Below, one piece after another: positions 1 through 11,022 of a stretch of DNA of 64,000 nt. Position numbers and translations under genes: made by a program. Source of the stretch: an uncultured Synechococcaceae cyanobacterium (GTDB taxonomy: Bacteria > Cyanobacteriota > Cyanobacteriia > PCC-6307 > Cyanobiaceae); contig CACHDC010000004.1 in assembly GCA_902578445.1 (NCBI GenBank), forward strand, positions 1 through 64,000, read 5' to 3'. Position 1 is the stretch's first letter; every line of letters starts with the position of its first letter. The notes beneath the pieces were generated by a model. That model was not told the DNA's origin, did no database searches, and saw nothing but the letters and a program-made list of their open reading frames with translations.

Positions 1-333
1 GAATGTAAACCATTAAGTATTGAAAAAAAAATACTTACTATTGTAGTAAATCATCCACAGTGGCGCCAAGCTTTAATCTACAACAAGCATAAATTAAAAG
101 AGAGAATAGAGAAAATCGGAATAACTTTGAATGAAATAAAAATAATCCAAAATTATGAAATTAAAAATAAAAATACTAAGGCTACTAATGCAAAGATAGT
201 TTGGGCAAAGCATCCAAGCAGAATAGACCAAAATAATATGTGCATTTGCACTCTCTGTAATTCTCCAACTCCTGAGGGCGAAATCAAAAGATGGGGAAAG
301 TGTTCTTTTTGTTGGAGAAAAATAAAAAACTAA
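1..333 (+). CDS. DUF721/DciA-like protein with C-terminal zinc-ribbon (5' end truncated by window)
   Basis: Frame 1 is open from base 1 (ECKPLSIEKKILTIVVNHPQWRQALIYNKHKLKERI...) through the listed 127..333 ORF; C-terminal CxxC...CxxC. Confidence 0.6.
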   Translation, partial: ECKPLSIEKKILTIVVNHPQWRQALIYNKHKLKERIEKIGITLNEIKIIQNYEIKNKNTKATNAKIVWAKHPSRIDQNNMCICTLCNSPTPEGEIKRWGKCSFCWRKIKN

Positions 334-338
334 ATTCT

Positions 339-1040
339 TTATTTAGTTAAAATTAGTATTCCCATTTGCCCCCCCAAAATAGTCCTATATTCAGCTTTTT
401 TAAATCCAACTCCCTTAGCAATATTTATAAGCTCATTTTTCTTTGGAAAATTACTAATACTTTTTTCAATGTATGCGTACTCTGGACCTAAATTAAAAAG
501 CCGCGAAATGGTTACTACAATTAATCTCAAATAAATTTTCTGAAAAATATTGGATAAAGAATTTCTCGTTGAGTGATTAAAATCCAAAAATCCTGCCCTC
601 CCATTATCCTTCAAAAGATCAAAAACTTTTTTGATTCCTTCTTCAACATTATTCAAGTTTCTAAGTCCATATGACATGCAAATTCCATCAAAACTTTTTG
701 AAAAATCATTAATTTCTAATACATCTTTAATTTTCCACTTAATAAATTTATTATTTTTAAGCTCTGATTTTTTTTTTGCAATATTTAAGATGTCCTCTGC
801 ACTGTCAATCCCAGTAATTGAACCCCTTGGACTAACTCTCTCAGAAATTAAGAATGCTAAATCTCCAGTTCCACAGCATAAATCTGCCCAATCTTCACCA
901 TTTAAAGGTTCCAACAAATTAACTAATTTCCTTTTCCATAATCTGTGCAACCCAAAACTTAATAAATTATTTAAAAAGTCATATTTGTAAGAGATTTTAT
1001 TAAATATATTTTTGACTTCGATAGTTTTTGTGAATTTCAT
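339..1040 (-). CDS. menG: Demethylmenaquinone / 2-phytyl-1,4-naphthoquinone methyltransferase (UbiE/MenG family)
   Basis: SAM-binding motif DLCCGTGDLAF and UbiE-type C-terminus (EYRTILGGQMGILILTK). Confidence 0.9.
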   Translation of the reverse strand: MKFTKTIEVKNIFNKISYKYDFLNNLLSFGLHRLWKRKLVNLLEPLNGEDWADLCCGTGDLAFLISERVSPRGSITGIDSAEDILNIAKKKSELKNNKFIKWKIKDVLEINDFSKSFDGICMSYGLRNLNNVEEGIKKVFDLLKDNGRAGFLDFNHSTRNSLSNIFQKIYLRLIVVTISRLFNLGPEYAYIEKSISNFPKKNELINIAKGVGFKKAEYRTILGGQMGILILTK

Positions 1041-1085
1041 TTTTTAATTTTTAACTTATTTCTTTTTGGTATTAAATTAAATTTT

Positions 1086-1856
1086 TTATTCATTTGGTCT
1101 AATTGGAAGTTTTTTTTCAAGGAGGAAAGTCTTTATTTCTCTTAAAGAAAGCTTCTTATCGTGAAGTAATGATGCTAAAAGTGCGGCAGATGCCCTGCTT
1201 TCATTGAAAACATCATAGATATCTTCTAAACAACCTGCTCCTCCAGAAGCAATCACTGGAATATTAACAATATTGGTAACAGATTCAGTCAGATGTAAAT
1301 CATACCCATTCTGAGTGCCATCACCATCCATTGAAGTAAGCAAAATTTCCCCTGCTCCTAACTCCTCAACTTTCTTTGCCCAACTTAATACATCTATTCC
1401 AGTATTTTCTCTCCCTCCTTTTACATATACCTCCCATTCATCAGTCTTATTAACTTTTCTTTTAGCATCAATTGCTATCACGATACATTGATTACCAAAT
1501 TCTCTAGAACTTTTGGAAATTAAATCTGGATTTCTAACAGCAGAAGAATTCAAACTTACTTTGTCCGCTCCAGCTCTTAAAAGATCATTAATTGAAGAAA
1601 CAGAATCTATTCCTCCACCTACTGTAAATGGGATTTTTACTGATTTTGCGGTCCTAGAGACAAGGTCAACTAATGTATTTCTATTTTCTACACTGGCTCT
1701 AATATCTAAGAATACTAATTCATCTGCGCCTTCATCAGAATACCTACAAGCCAATTCAACAGGATCACCAGAGTCTCTCAAGTTAACAAAATTTACACCT
1801 TTAACCACTCTGCCATGGGCGACATCTAAACAAGGAATTAAACGAAGAGCTACCAT
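1086..1856 (-). CDS. hisF: Imidazole glycerol phosphate synthase subunit HisF
   Basis: [23 protein letters not shown]..., full-length HisF barrel. Confidence 0.97.
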   Translation of the reverse strand: MVALRLIPCLDVAHGRVVKGVNFVNLRDSGDPVELACRYSDEGADELVFLDIRASVENRNTLVDLVSRTAKSVKIPFTVGGGIDSVSSINDLLRAGADKVSLNSSAVRNPDLISKSSREFGNQCIVIAIDAKRKVNKTDEWEVYVKGGRENTGIDVLSWAKKVEELGAGEILLTSMDGDGTQNGYDLHLTESVTNIVNIPVIASGGAGCLEDIYDVFNESRASAALLASLLHDKKLSLREIKTFLLEKKLPIRPNE

Positions 1857-1915
1857 TTTAGTAAAAATTGTCCAAATGCTGTTAATCTTGCATAATAGCT
1901 TCCATTTTACCTCTT

Positions 1916-2140
1916 ATGGCTGAAACAAAATTATTACCCAAAATCGGTAGTAAAATCAAAATTAACATTAACAAAGTAAAAGATAGACTACCAGCTAAAT
2001 TAATCGATCAAATATCCTCGAATCCTAAAGCCATAATAACAGGCTATAAAATGACAGACGGCAGAAGTATTGGGATCACCGCAAAATTTCAGAATGGTGA
2101 GCAAAATTGGTTTTTCCCAGAAGAAATTGAGAAAGGTTAA
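1916..2140 (+). CDS. DUF2862 conserved cyanobacterial protein
   Basis: 74 aa, KIGSKIKI...GITAKFQNGEQNWFFPEEI. Confidence 0.65.
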   Translation: MAETKLLPKIGSKIKININKVKDRLPAKLIDQISSNPKAIITGYKMTDGRSIGITAKFQNGEQNWFFPEEIEKG

Positions 2141-2148
2141 AGAGTAAA

Positions 2149-3096
2149 GTGAATGATCCAAAACAACTATTAGGAATTAAGGGTGCCTCTGAAACATCAA
2201 GCATATGGAAACTCCGTATACAGTTAATGAAACCCATAACGTGGATCCCTTTGATATGGGGGGTTATTTGTGGAGCAGCTGCAAGTGGGAATTTTGAATG
2301 GACATTCAGTAATCTTCTAGCTTCATTGGCATGTATGTTGATGAGTGGACCACTTTTGGCTGGTTATACCCAAACCATAAATGATTTTTTTGATAAAGAA
2401 ATTGATGCAATTAATGAACCAAATAGACCAATTCCTTCTGGCAAAATTTCAATTAAAGATGTAAAAATACAAATCTGGGTATTACTTATAGCTGGTTTAA
2501 TAGTTGCTTTTCTATTAGATTTATATGCTAAGCATAGCTTCCCCTCCGTCTTACTTTTGGCATTAGGAGGTTCCTTTGTTAGTTATATATATTCTGCTCC
2601 ACCACTCAAATTAAAACAGAATGGTTGGCTTGGAAATTATGCATTAGGAGCATCTTATATAGCTTTACCTTGGTGGGCAGGACAAGCCTTGTTTGGGAAA
2701 TTAACTATCGTGACGGCGATACTAACACTTGCTTATAGCCTCTCAGGACTTGGAATTGCTGTTATTAATGATTTCAAAAGTGTTGAAGGAGACTCAAAGC
2801 TAGGCTTAAATTCTCTACCAGTAGTATTTGGAATTAAAAATGCAAGTAGAATAAGTGCAGGATTGATTGACATTTTTCAATTAGCAATGGTTGTAGTATT
2901 AGTCATTATTGGTCAACATTTAGCCTCTGTAATTTTGGTTTTATTGGTAATTCCACAAATTACATTTCAAGATATGTGGTTACTAAGAGATCCTCTAAAG
3001 TTTGATGTCAAATATCAAGCAAGTGCCCAACCCTTCCTTATAACTGGAATGTTAGTTACAGCTTTAGCGATAGGACATAGTTTTTTAGTTGCTTAA
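2149..3096 (+). CDS. chlG: Chlorophyll synthase ChlG (UbiA prenyltransferase family)
   Basis: NDFFDKEIDAINEPNRPIPSG and NDFKSVEGDSKLGLNSLPV motifs; GTG start. Confidence 0.95.
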   Translation: MNDPKQLLGIKGASETSSIWKLRIQLMKPITWIPLIWGVICGAAASGNFEWTFSNLLASLACMLMSGPLLAGYTQTINDFFDKEIDAINEPNRPIPSGKISIKDVKIQIWVLLIAGLIVAFLLDLYAKHSFPSVLLLALGGSFVSYIYSAPPLKLKQNGWLGNYALGASYIALPWWAGQALFGKLTIVTAILTLAYSLSGLGIAVINDFKSVEGDSKLGLNSLPVVFGIKNASRISAGLIDIFQLAMVVVLVIIGQHLASVILVLLVIPQITFQDMWLLRDPLKFDVKYQASAQPFLITGMLVTALAIGHSFLVA

Positions 3097-4867
3097 GGTG
3101 CAAAAGATTAAATTCAAATCTTTTGTTTTAATAATTCCAATATTAATTTTTTCTGGAATATCTTTTTATTTTTTTAGTCTAATATTTAGTACGTTAAAAT
3201 TTGACGTAGCTAAAAATAAAAAGTTTCAGGGAACCAAATATTCTTATGTAATATCATCTTCTGATAATAAAATACTAAGCAAATTAAGCCGCAAATTTGA
3301 AATAGATAATAGTTATCATAAGATTCCATTTTTTCTTAAATATTCTTTTATATCTTCTGAGGATAAAAGATTTTATAAACATAATGGAATAGATTTAAAA
3401 AGTATTTCTCGTGCCCTTATTCAAAATATTAGAAGTGGTTATGTTAAAGAGGGAGGAAGTACGATTACACAACAAGTTGCTAGATTACTTTTTCTAAATA
3501 ATGATTTAAGTTTTCAAAGAAAAATTAAAGAAATATTAATATCACTCATACTTGAATCTAGATATAACAAAAATCAAATTTTAAAATTATATTTAAATAA
3601 TATTTATCTAGGATCAGGTGCATACGGGGTAGACGAGGCTGCCCAAGTATATTTTGGAAAATTTATAGAAGAATTGACATTATCAGAGATCGCATTAATT
3701 ACAGGATTAGCTCCAGCGCCGTCAATTTTTTCACCTTATCAAAATTTAGAACTAGCTATTAAAAATAGAAATAAAGTTCTTGAATCAATGTATGTTGATG
3801 GATATATTTCTCTTGCAAATAAGAATAAGGCTATAAAAGAAAAAATAAAATTAAATTATCAAACAGGTGATAATTTTTTAGATGATAAATTACTAATAAA
3901 CTTTATTCTTAAGGAAACAGATAAAAAAATTGGAAGTAAAAATGATTATAAGTTTTTAAGAATTAAATCTTCTATCAACAAAGATTGGCAAGAAAAAGGG
4001 CAAAAAATATCAAGATATGCAGGGCCTAAAGAACTTGAATTTGGTCTTTTATCTATCGAATCAAACACAGGACTAATCAGGACAATGATAACAAGCAAAA
4101 ATCCATCAATTAATGAATACAATAGAGTGATTTCATCTATAAGACCATTGGGTTCTACTTTTAAAATAATCCCTTATGCTGCTGCATTAATAGAAGGAAT
4201 AAAATTAAGCGATAAATTTGAAGACTTACCATTATGCTGGGAAAGTTATTGCCCAAAAAATTTTTCAGAAGACTATAGAGGTTCGATATCTTTGATAGAA
4301 TCATTTAAAAGTTCATCAAATATAGTTCCAATATCAATAACAAAAAAAATTGGCTTAAAAAATATTATTAATTTAGCGAATTCATTTGGACTAGGTTACG
4401 AGCAAGAGCTTGAGGAATTCCCATCGTTAGCTATTGGCTCCTACGGAGATAATCTTTTAAACATCACAAATGCATATTCTGCAATAAACAATAATGGGAA
4501 GATTCAAAGCCCTGAAATCATAGAAAAAATAGAATCATTTAAAAAACAAACTATTTGGAAAAACAAATCTATTTCTAAGAAAATATTAGATTTAAAAATA
4601 AACAAGAAAATAAATAAACTTCTTGAAAAATCTGTAAAAGAAGGAACTTCAAAAGCAGCCTCTATAAAAGGAAAGAAAATTTTTGGGAAAACTGGAACAT
4701 CTGATGGAAATAAAGATCTCTGGTTTATTGGTTCTATTGATAATCTTACAACAGGGATCTGGATAGGTTACGACGATAACAAGGAATCTAAATTATCTAG
4801 TGGAAATGCAGCTTATTTATGGAAGAAATTCATATCTGAAATTTATAAAATTCCAATTAAAAAATAA
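3089..4867 (+). CDS. Class A penicillin-binding protein (transglycosylase/transpeptidase)
   Basis: SSEDKRFYKHNGID, EGGSTITQQVAR, SSIRPLGSTFKI, GKTGTSDGNKD motifs. Confidence 0.9.
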   Translation: MLKVQKIKFKSFVLIIPILIFSGISFYFFSLIFSTLKFDVAKNKKFQGTKYSYVISSSDNKILSKLSRKFEIDNSYHKIPFFLKYSFISSEDKRFYKHNGIDLKSISRALIQNIRSGYVKEGGSTITQQVARLLFLNNDLSFQRKIKEILISLILESRYNKNQILKLYLNNIYLGSGAYGVDEAAQVYFGKFIEELTLSEIALITGLAPAPSIFSPYQNLELAIKNRNKVLESMYVDGYISLANKNKAIKEKIKLNYQTGDNFLDDKLLINFILKETDKKIGSKNDYKFLRIKSSINKDWQEKGQKISRYAGPKELEFGLLSIESNTGLIRTMITSKNPSINEYNRVISSIRPLGSTFKIIPYAAALIEGIKLSDKFEDLPLCWESYCPKNFSEDYRGSISLIESFKSSSNIVPISITKKIGLKNIINLANSFGLGYEQELEEFPSLAIGSYGDNLLNITNAYSAINNNGKIQSPEIIEKIESFKKQTIWKNKSISKKILDLKINKKINKLLEKSVKEGTSKAASIKGKKIFGKTGTSDGNKDLWFIGSIDNLTTGIWIGYDDNKESKLSSGNAAYLWKKFISEIYKIPIKK

Positions 4868-4876
4868 ATTTTATTT

Positions 4877-6193
4877 TTAAGATTTATAAGAAATTATTGC
4901 AGAATAAAATCCATCACCAGGATAATCTAAGCTAGGTAAAATTTGCTTTTGACTAACCAATTTTATAGTTTTGTTTTTTTCAATAAATCGTTCAATTAAT
5001 AGATTATTTTCATCGGGACAAATAGTACAAGTTGAATAAACTAAAGTACCATCTTTTTTCAAAAGAGGAAAAATACTCTCCAAAAGTTTTTCCTGTAATA
5101 AAGTTAAAGATTTTATTTTTTCTTTACTTAAAGACCATCTAGAATCTGGATTCCTGGAAAGAGTTCCAATGCCTGAACATGGAGCATCTACTAAAATCTT
5201 ATCAAAATAAGAGATAAAATTAGGATTTAATTCAATCAAACTCGTAGCATCAGCCTTAAGGGTATTAACAGATTTTAAATTTAACCTTTCTAAATTTGAT
5301 TGAAGTATTTTCAATCTTTTTGCTGATCTATCTACAGCAACGATTTCAGCACTATCATTTGTTAATTCTGCAAGGTGTGTAGACTTACTTCCTGGAGCTG
5401 CACAAGCATCTAAAATCTTTTCACCTTCTTTTGGATTTAAAAGAGGTGCTATCCACTGAGAAGATCTGTCTTGAATTGTCCAAAGTCCATCACTATATCC
5501 TGGTAAATTTTTTATAGATCTTGGATTAGATTTTAAAGTAATTCCATTATGTAAATCTTTAATAATTTCAGCATCAATTTTATTTTCATGAAGTACTTTC
5601 AAAAAGTTATCTAAATTAGTTTTTAATTGGTTAATTCTCAAATCAATTGATGGTTTTTTATTAAATGCCTTAATGATATTTTCACCCTCGCAATTGCCTA
5701 CCCATTTATAAAGATCCTTAACAAGCCATAATGGAAATGATTCAAGATATGAAATTCTTTCTTTTCTATCAGAAGATAATTCCGGAAAGATTTTTTGTTC
5801 TAATTTTCTTGATGCATTTCTCAATATCGCATTTACAGTTCCCGCTAAACCATTTAAATCTGTTTTTTTAGCTACTTCAACAGTGGTAGAGATAGCAGCA
5901 GGAAATGGGATTTTATCCATTTTCAATAGTTGATACAAACCTATATGTAGAAGCCATCTTAACTTTGGAGGCTGCTTTTTATGAGTAATTTTTGATGTAT
6001 GATCCGTCCAAAGATCAAGAAATTTTCTATACCTTATGCATCCATAAGATAATTCCGTAATAAAAGCTATATCAAGAGGATTAAATTGATAATTTTTTAA
6101 AACCTTTTCAAGAGCATGATCAGAAAAATCACCAGAACTAACTTTTAGTAAAATTTCCCAAGCTGCCTTTCTTTGTAAATATCCTATGCTCAA
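4877..6193 (-). CDS. rsmB: 16S rRNA m5C967 methyltransferase RsmB (Sun)
   Basis: NusB-like N-terminus plus DACAAPGSKSTHLAEL and DAPCSGIGTLSRNPDSRW motifs. Confidence 0.93.
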   Translation of the reverse strand: MSIGYLQRKAAWEILLKVSSGDFSDHALEKVLKNYQFNPLDIAFITELSYGCIRYRKFLDLWTDHTSKITHKKQPPKLRWLLHIGLYQLLKMDKIPFPAAISTTVEVAKKTDLNGLAGTVNAILRNASRKLEQKIFPELSSDRKERISYLESFPLWLVKDLYKWVGNCEGENIIKAFNKKPSIDLRINQLKTNLDNFLKVLHENKIDAEIIKDLHNGITLKSNPRSIKNLPGYSDGLWTIQDRSSQWIAPLLNPKEGEKILDACAAPGSKSTHLAELTNDSAEIVAVDRSAKRLKILQSNLERLNLKSVNTLKADATSLIELNPNFISYFDKILVDAPCSGIGTLSRNPDSRWSLSKEKIKSLTLLQEKLLESIFPLLKKDGTLVYSTCTICPDENNLLIERFIEKNKTIKLVSQKQILPSLDYPGDGFYSAIISYKS

Positions 6194-6244
6194 AATATAA
6201 TTAATTTTTTAAAGATAACTTTAATATACAAAAAATTCAAAAAT

Positions 6245-6388
6245 TTAAACTACTTTTTCAATTGCAGAATTAAACCAAATAAAACCTAAGATAGAAGTAA
6301 GTGAAAGATTAAATCCTAAAAAAAGAAAGATATTTAAAGAATGGATTCTTTCCCGAAAAAATATTTTTTTCTCTTTTTGATACTTCAT
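6245..6388 (-). CDS. Small putative membrane protein (47 aa)
   Basis: Read manually: MKYQKEKKIFFRERIHSLNIFLFLGFNLSLTSILGFIWFNSAIEKVV; below ORF track cutoff. Confidence 0.35.
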   Translation of the reverse strand: MKYQKEKKIFFRERIHSLNIFLFLGFNLSLTSILGFIWFNSAIEKVV

Positions 6389-6407
6389 TATTAAAATAAA
6401 AACTTAT

Positions 6408-6587
6408 TCAGGATTGCAAACGGCAACCAATATTGATAGATCCTGCGTCAAGCATTCTGCCTAATTTAATTGCTATAGATTCCTCCAACCTAGTGAAATT
6501 AGATTGATGGGTAGTTATCCAATCTAATTCAGAAAAAGTGATAATTCCCGTCGAGTTACTTTTTAAAAAAAGTGTTCCAATTTCCAT
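6408..6587 (-). CDS. Small conserved-looking hypothetical protein (59 aa)
   Basis: Read manually: MEIGTLFLKSNSTGIITFSELDWITTHQSNFTRLEESIAIKLGRMLDAGSINIGCRLQS. Confidence 0.5.
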   Translation of the reverse strand: MEIGTLFLKSNSTGIITFSELDWITTHQSNFTRLEESIAIKLGRMLDAGSINIGCRLQS

Positions 6588-6693
6588 TAGATAAATCTAA
6601 TTTTTCCTAAGTTAACATCCGTACTTAATATTTTCTTCATAACATAATATTCTTTTAATTTTTCAAAGACAACTTTAGGTTATTACTCTTAAT

Positions 6694-8184
6694 TTATTGA
6701 ATATCTCTTAAAAATTTATCGGCCGTTTTTAGGTGATTATTTAATTTTTCCTCTGACATTTTATCGAGATTTCTCGTTAACATTGCCAGACGATATTGCT
6801 TTCTAAAAAAGCTTTCATTATCTTTAATAAATTTCCAGAATAAGCCATCCCATATTTCACACCATGGGCCAGTTTTAAAATTAGACATTTTTTTTACATA
6901 ATTAGAGCTTGATATATATGGCTTTGTTGAAAAGATACCACCATCACTAAACTGACTCATTCCGTAAACATTTGGGACCATAACCCAATCATAGGAATCA
7001 ATAAACATTTCCATAAACCATTTATAAACTTGGTTGGGGTGAATTCTACATAGAAGCATAAAGTTGCCAACAATCATTAGCCGCTCAATATGATGACAAT
7101 AACCAAATTTAATAATATTTTTTATAACAACGTCTACTGGTTCAATTCCTGTATTTCCTTGATAAAAAGATTTTGGAATTGGCTTATCTTCAAAATTCCA
7201 AAAATTACTATTTCGCATCTTTGTTCCGTACTTTTTATAGACGAGGCAAATAAATTCTCTCCATCCAATAATTTGACGAATAAAACCCTCTAAAGAGTTA
7301 ATAGGAACATTATTATTTTTTGCGAAAAGTAATGCTTTATTTACTACCACATCTGGGGTTAATAAACCGCTATTTAAAAGAGGAGAAAGTAAACTGTGCC
7401 ATAAAAAAGAATTTCCTTTAGAAATAGCATCCTCATAATCTCCAAATAAGAAAAATCTATGTTTAAAAAAATCATTTAACCATTCATCTGCCTCTTTAAA
7501 ATTAGTTGGATATAAAAAGTTATTACTTTCTCCAATAAACTCAACATCAAAATTGGCTAATGACTTTTCTGCATTAACTACAAATTTATTTTTTTTTAAT
7601 TTAGGTATATCAGGTATATTTATTTTTTTTGGTAATTTTTTTCTGTTCATTTCATCGAAACTCCATTTACCACCTTCAGGAGTATCATCAGGATTAACTA
7701 ATATCTTTTGGCTCTTTCTTTGATTCTCATAAAATCTCCCCATAAGAGGTTTTTTTGCATTTGATGCAAATAAATCTTTTAAATCTTCACTGCTCATGAA
7801 CATAGGAGAAGGCAAAATATTTAAAGCTAAATTATTACTTTCTACAAAATTATTAATCCTCTTCATTATTAAAAAATCATGAGGGTCAATGAGATTTATT
7901 TTCTGATATTTATTTTTAATGAATTCAGATAAGTAATCAACTGTAGAAACATTATTCTTATTTTCGATATATAAAACTTTAAAGCCAGATATTTCTAAAT
8001 AATTTTTATAAGCGAGCATAGATGCTCTATGAAAAACTAACTTATTTTTATGGTTAATTAATTTATGAAATTTATCATTTCCAAAAAATAATGAGTCTTC
8101 CAAAATCAAAACTTCACAATTTATTTTTAAGATTGGGCTTTCTCTAAAAAGTTGATTCGGGAAAATAATTGATACTTGTTTCAT
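6694..8184 (-). CDS. Deoxyribodipyrimidine photolyase-related protein (FeS-BCP/cryptochrome-like)
   Basis: Full-length fold incl. [14 protein letters not shown] and [31 protein letters not shown]. Confidence 0.88.
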   Translation of the reverse strand: MKQVSIIFPNQLFRESPILKINCEVLILEDSLFFGNDKFHKLINHKNKLVFHRASMLAYKNYLEISGFKVLYIENKNNVSTVDYLSEFIKNKYQKINLIDPHDFLIMKRINNFVESNNLALNILPSPMFMSSEDLKDLFASNAKKPLMGRFYENQRKSQKILVNPDDTPEGGKWSFDEMNRKKLPKKINIPDIPKLKKNKFVVNAEKSLANFDVEFIGESNNFLYPTNFKEADEWLNDFFKHRFFLFGDYEDAISKGNSFLWHSLLSPLLNSGLLTPDVVVNKALLFAKNNNVPINSLEGFIRQIIGWREFICLVYKKYGTKMRNSNFWNFEDKPIPKSFYQGNTGIEPVDVVIKNIIKFGYCHHIERLMIVGNFMLLCRIHPNQVYKWFMEMFIDSYDWVMVPNVYGMSQFSDGGIFSTKPYISSSNYVKKMSNFKTGPWCEIWDGLFWKFIKDNESFFRKQYRLAMLTRNLDKMSEEKLNNHLKTADKFLRDIQ

Positions 8185-8312
8185 CTTTGCGACTTCCTGT
8201 TACTGCATCTTTTTGAACAATAGATAACATCATCCCAACAGTTTTTCCATTTTTTACGCCACTCAAACGGCCTATTGCAAACAGGACAAGTTTTAGTAGA
8301 AAGATTTTTCAA
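8181..8312 (-). CDS. DUF2256 zinc-ribbon small protein (TTG start)
   Basis: Read manually: [43 protein letters not shown]; CxxC...C..C pattern typical of DUF2256. Confidence 0.75.
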   Translation of the reverse strand: MKNLSTKTCPVCNRPFEWRKKWKNCWDDVIYCSKRCSNRKSQR

Positions 8313-8315
8313 AAT

Positions 8316-8552
8316 TTATAATTTTCTTTTATGAGTAGATTTAAATCTAGTTGAATCTTTAAGGGCCATATGTTTTGTATTTCTTCCCGAAACTCTCTTT
8401 CTCCAGACTTTGAAAGATTTTGGTTTAAGATTTTGACGCATAATTTTTATCGCATCTTCCTCTTTTAAACCAAATTGATACTCGATAGCTTCAAAGGGTG
8501 TTCTATCTTCCCAACACATTTCTATTATTCTGTCTATATCAATACTTTCCAT
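8316..8552 (-). CDS. TIGR03643-family conserved protein
   Basis: IDRIIEMCWEDRTPFEAIEYQFGLKEEDAIKIMRQNLKPKSFKVWRKRVSGRNTKH. Confidence 0.8.
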   Translation of the reverse strand: MESIDIDRIIEMCWEDRTPFEAIEYQFGLKEEDAIKIMRQNLKPKSFKVWRKRVSGRNTKHMALKDSTRFKSTHKRKL

Positions 8553-8554
8553 AT

Positions 8555-8959
8555 TTATTGTTCACATTGTGAGGTACAAAGTTTTTCAATATCTGATCTA
8601 CCTGTAATTTGAAGTCTATATTTTGCCCAATATCTGTACATCAATCTCAATAATGGAGATAAGAGCTTAATCTTCAAGGGATAATAAACCCAACCTAAAC
8701 CAACTAATTCATAAGAATATGCAAGTACATCTAGTCCCCTAATAATTTCACCATTTTCAATAATCCCATGAAGGTTTGACATAGCTTCTGAATATGAGAT
8801 GTCATTAAAAAGCCTGTTATCATAATCCTTACTATTAATATCTACAAATGAAATTTGATTTAAGGTATCTCTTTTTTTAAGAAAATTTGTTTCTCTCAAA
8901 CAAAGTGGACAACCACCATCGAATAAAAAGGTTAATTTATTTTTCATATTTTTATTCAA
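8555..8959 (-). CDS. DCC-family (DUF393) thiol-disulfide oxidoreductase
   Basis: LFDGGCPLCLRETNFL motif. Confidence 0.8.
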   Translation of the reverse strand: MNKNMKNKLTFLFDGGCPLCLRETNFLKKRDTLNQISFVDINSKDYDNRLFNDISYSEAMSNLHGIIENGEIIRGLDVLAYSYELVGLGWVYYPLKIKLLSPLLRLMYRYWAKYRLQITGRSDIEKLCTSQCEQ

Positions 8960-9081
8960 ATATAGAAATTAAATAACTTTTTTGTGGAATAAAAATTTTT
9001 TTTTAGAGTACAAGCTTTATAAAGCCTTAATAATTGCCAGTTCTAATTTAGTGAAATTATATTATCTTATTAATTAATAAG

Positions 9082-9107
9082 CCATTGATTAAGGGATACA
9101 TCAATGG
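9082..9107. terminator. Possible hairpin terminator
   Basis: CCATTGAT...ATCAATGG 8-bp stem between the 9125 and 8555 genes. Confidence 0.35.
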
Positions 9108-9124
9108 TTTAAAAATATTTATGA

Positions 9125-9328
9125 TCAGTCATCTAGAAGATGAACTCCTTCTCCTACGTCAGGAGTAAATTTACAATATTTTTCAAAAATAAGTCCAACA
9201 CCTCTCATCTTTTCTCCTAATTCATCGTTAAATCTATTCCATTCTTCCGATTCACGATCAGGTAAATCCCACCCTTGTTTTTCTACCATACTTGTTATTA
9301 ATGTATAGTCCCATTCTATGTATGCCAT
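9125..9328 (-). CDS. Conserved hypothetical protein (67 aa)
   Basis: Intact ORF in an otherwise non-coding interval, plausible composition. Confidence 0.6.
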   Translation of the reverse strand: MAYIEWDYTLITSMVEKQGWDLPDRESEEWNRFNDELGEKMRGVGLIFEKYCKFTPDVGEGVHLLDD

Positions 9329-9423
9329 TGAGTTAATTTAAACTACCAAATATTATAAACCAAGAGATTTAATAGGTAATCAATATTTTTTGAATATAAT
9401 TTAAAAGTGTGAAAAAATTATAA

Positions 9424-10095
9424 ATGTCAATTTTGCCAAGAAGATTTGAACGAATCAAAAGTGTTTTAGATTGTAGAATGAAAAACTTGACTGTTTTAGT
9501 TGAGGATGTCAATAAACCACATAATTTATCTGCGATATTAAGGTCATGTGATGCAGCAGGAGTTTTCGAAGCAAATTTTATTAGCAAAACGAATGCCGTT
9601 AAGACTTTTAATAGTACTGCTCAAGGAAGTCAAAAATGGGTAAAACTGAATAATCATGAAAACACTATCACGGCAATATCTGATTTAAAGAATAAAGGTT
9701 TTAAATTATATGGAACGACTCTTAATAGTGAATCAGAAGATTATAGAAATTTTGATTATTCTCAAAATACATGTTTTGTTTTAGGAGCAGAAAAATGGGG
9801 ACTAAGTAATGAACTTATATCAATGGTTGATCAATCAATTTTTATACCTATGAGAGGTATGGTTCAATCGCTGAATGTTTCAGTTGCTGCCTCTATATTA
9901 TTATTTGAAGCTGTTCGCCAAAGAAAAAATAAAGGTATATTGCCCACTAATGGAGAAGGGTTAAATATGGATGAATATCAAAAAACACTTTTTGAATGGT
10001 GTTACCCAGAATTAGCTGCGGTGTATAAAAAATCAGCTAAAGAATATCCAAAGTTGGATGATCAAGGAGAACTTGATCCTATTACAGATAACTAA
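9424..10095 (+). CDS. trmH: tRNA (guanosine-2'-O-)-methyltransferase, SpoU/TrmH family
   Basis: VLVEDVNKPHNLSAILRSCDAAGV, GAEKWGLS, SLNVSVAASILLFEA motifs. Confidence 0.88.
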   Translation: MSILPRRFERIKSVLDCRMKNLTVLVEDVNKPHNLSAILRSCDAAGVFEANFISKTNAVKTFNSTAQGSQKWVKLNNHENTITAISDLKNKGFKLYGTTLNSESEDYRNFDYSQNTCFVLGAEKWGLSNELISMVDQSIFIPMRGMVQSLNVSVAASILLFEAVRQRKNKGILPTNGEGLNMDEYQKTLFEWCYPELAAVYKKSAKEYPKLDDQGELDPITDN

Positions 10096-10097
10096 AT

Positions 10098-10943
10098 TTA
10101 TTCAGAATTTTGACTATCAAAAATTTCTTCAAGGTCCTCTCCTATAAAAGAAAGACCTAAAACTAAAAAAAACATTGCCAAACCTGGGAACAAAGCCGTC
10201 CACCAGATACCTGTAGGTAAAGCGGCAAGAGCCAGATTTAAATCACTTCCCCACTCTGGGACATCTGCAGGAACGCCAAGGCCTAAAAATCCTAAACTTC
10301 CTAATACCAAAACTGCATCTGCAGCATTTAGGGTAAGCAGAATAGGCAATGGTGTTATTACATTTGGGAGAATATATTTAAAAATAATTTTTTTTACATC
10401 AGCTCCTGCAACTTGAGCTGCCTCCACATAAGTTTCGGATTTAACCAATATTGTCTGATTTCTGATTAATCTAAAATATTGAGGAGAGTAAACAATACAC
10501 AATGCCAAAGCGGCGTTAAGGATACCCTTACCCAATACAAAAGCCACAACAACTGAAAGCAAAATTACAGGTATTGAAAAAATAGTATCCATTATTAGTG
10601 ATAAGCATTTATCAAAAAAACCACCAAAATATCCACTTAATAATCCCAATGGCAAACCCAAACTTAATGAAAAAAGAATAGCTAATAATACAACTTCTAT
10701 CGCTAATGATGATCCTTGCAAAGTTCTTAAGCAAACATCTCTTCCTAATCTATCTGTGCCACAAAAATGATTAAGAGAAGGAGGGGCAAAGATATCATTG
10801 CTTAACATTGAAAATGAATAGCCAAAAAAATTATTGGCCTCTAAAAATTTCATTATTAAAACAACAAGAAGATAAAAAAGTACAATTAAAAATCCAGCTT
10901 TTCTGATATTTGAGCCGACACGATTAAATGAGTTAATATCCAA
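10098..10943 (-). CDS. ABC transporter permease, DppC/OppC-like
   Basis: GTDRLGRDVCLRTLQG, EAAQVAGADVKKIIFKYILPNVITPLP. Confidence 0.85.
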   Translation of the reverse strand: MDINSFNRVGSNIRKAGFLIVLFYLLVVLIMKFLEANNFFGYSFSMLSNDIFAPPSLNHFCGTDRLGRDVCLRTLQGSSLAIEVVLLAILFSLSLGLPLGLLSGYFGGFFDKCLSLIMDTIFSIPVILLSVVVAFVLGKGILNAALALCIVYSPQYFRLIRNQTILVKSETYVEAAQVAGADVKKIIFKYILPNVITPLPILLTLNAADAVLVLGSLGFLGLGVPADVPEWGSDLNLALAALPTGIWWTALFPGLAMFFLVLGLSFIGEDLEEIFDSQNSE

Positions 10944-11022
10944 AATCTTTTTTTAAAGATATAAATGAAATATACCCAATTCTTTTAAAAATAAATAGCT
11001 ATAAATTTTAAATTAAAAGAAA

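Noticed and set aside
631-990. 119-aa + strand ORF (and similar: 1513-1923, 25538-25954, 26189-26449, 40407-40805, 42497-42787)
   Set aside because: Antisense to well-supported core genes; compositionally shadow ORFs
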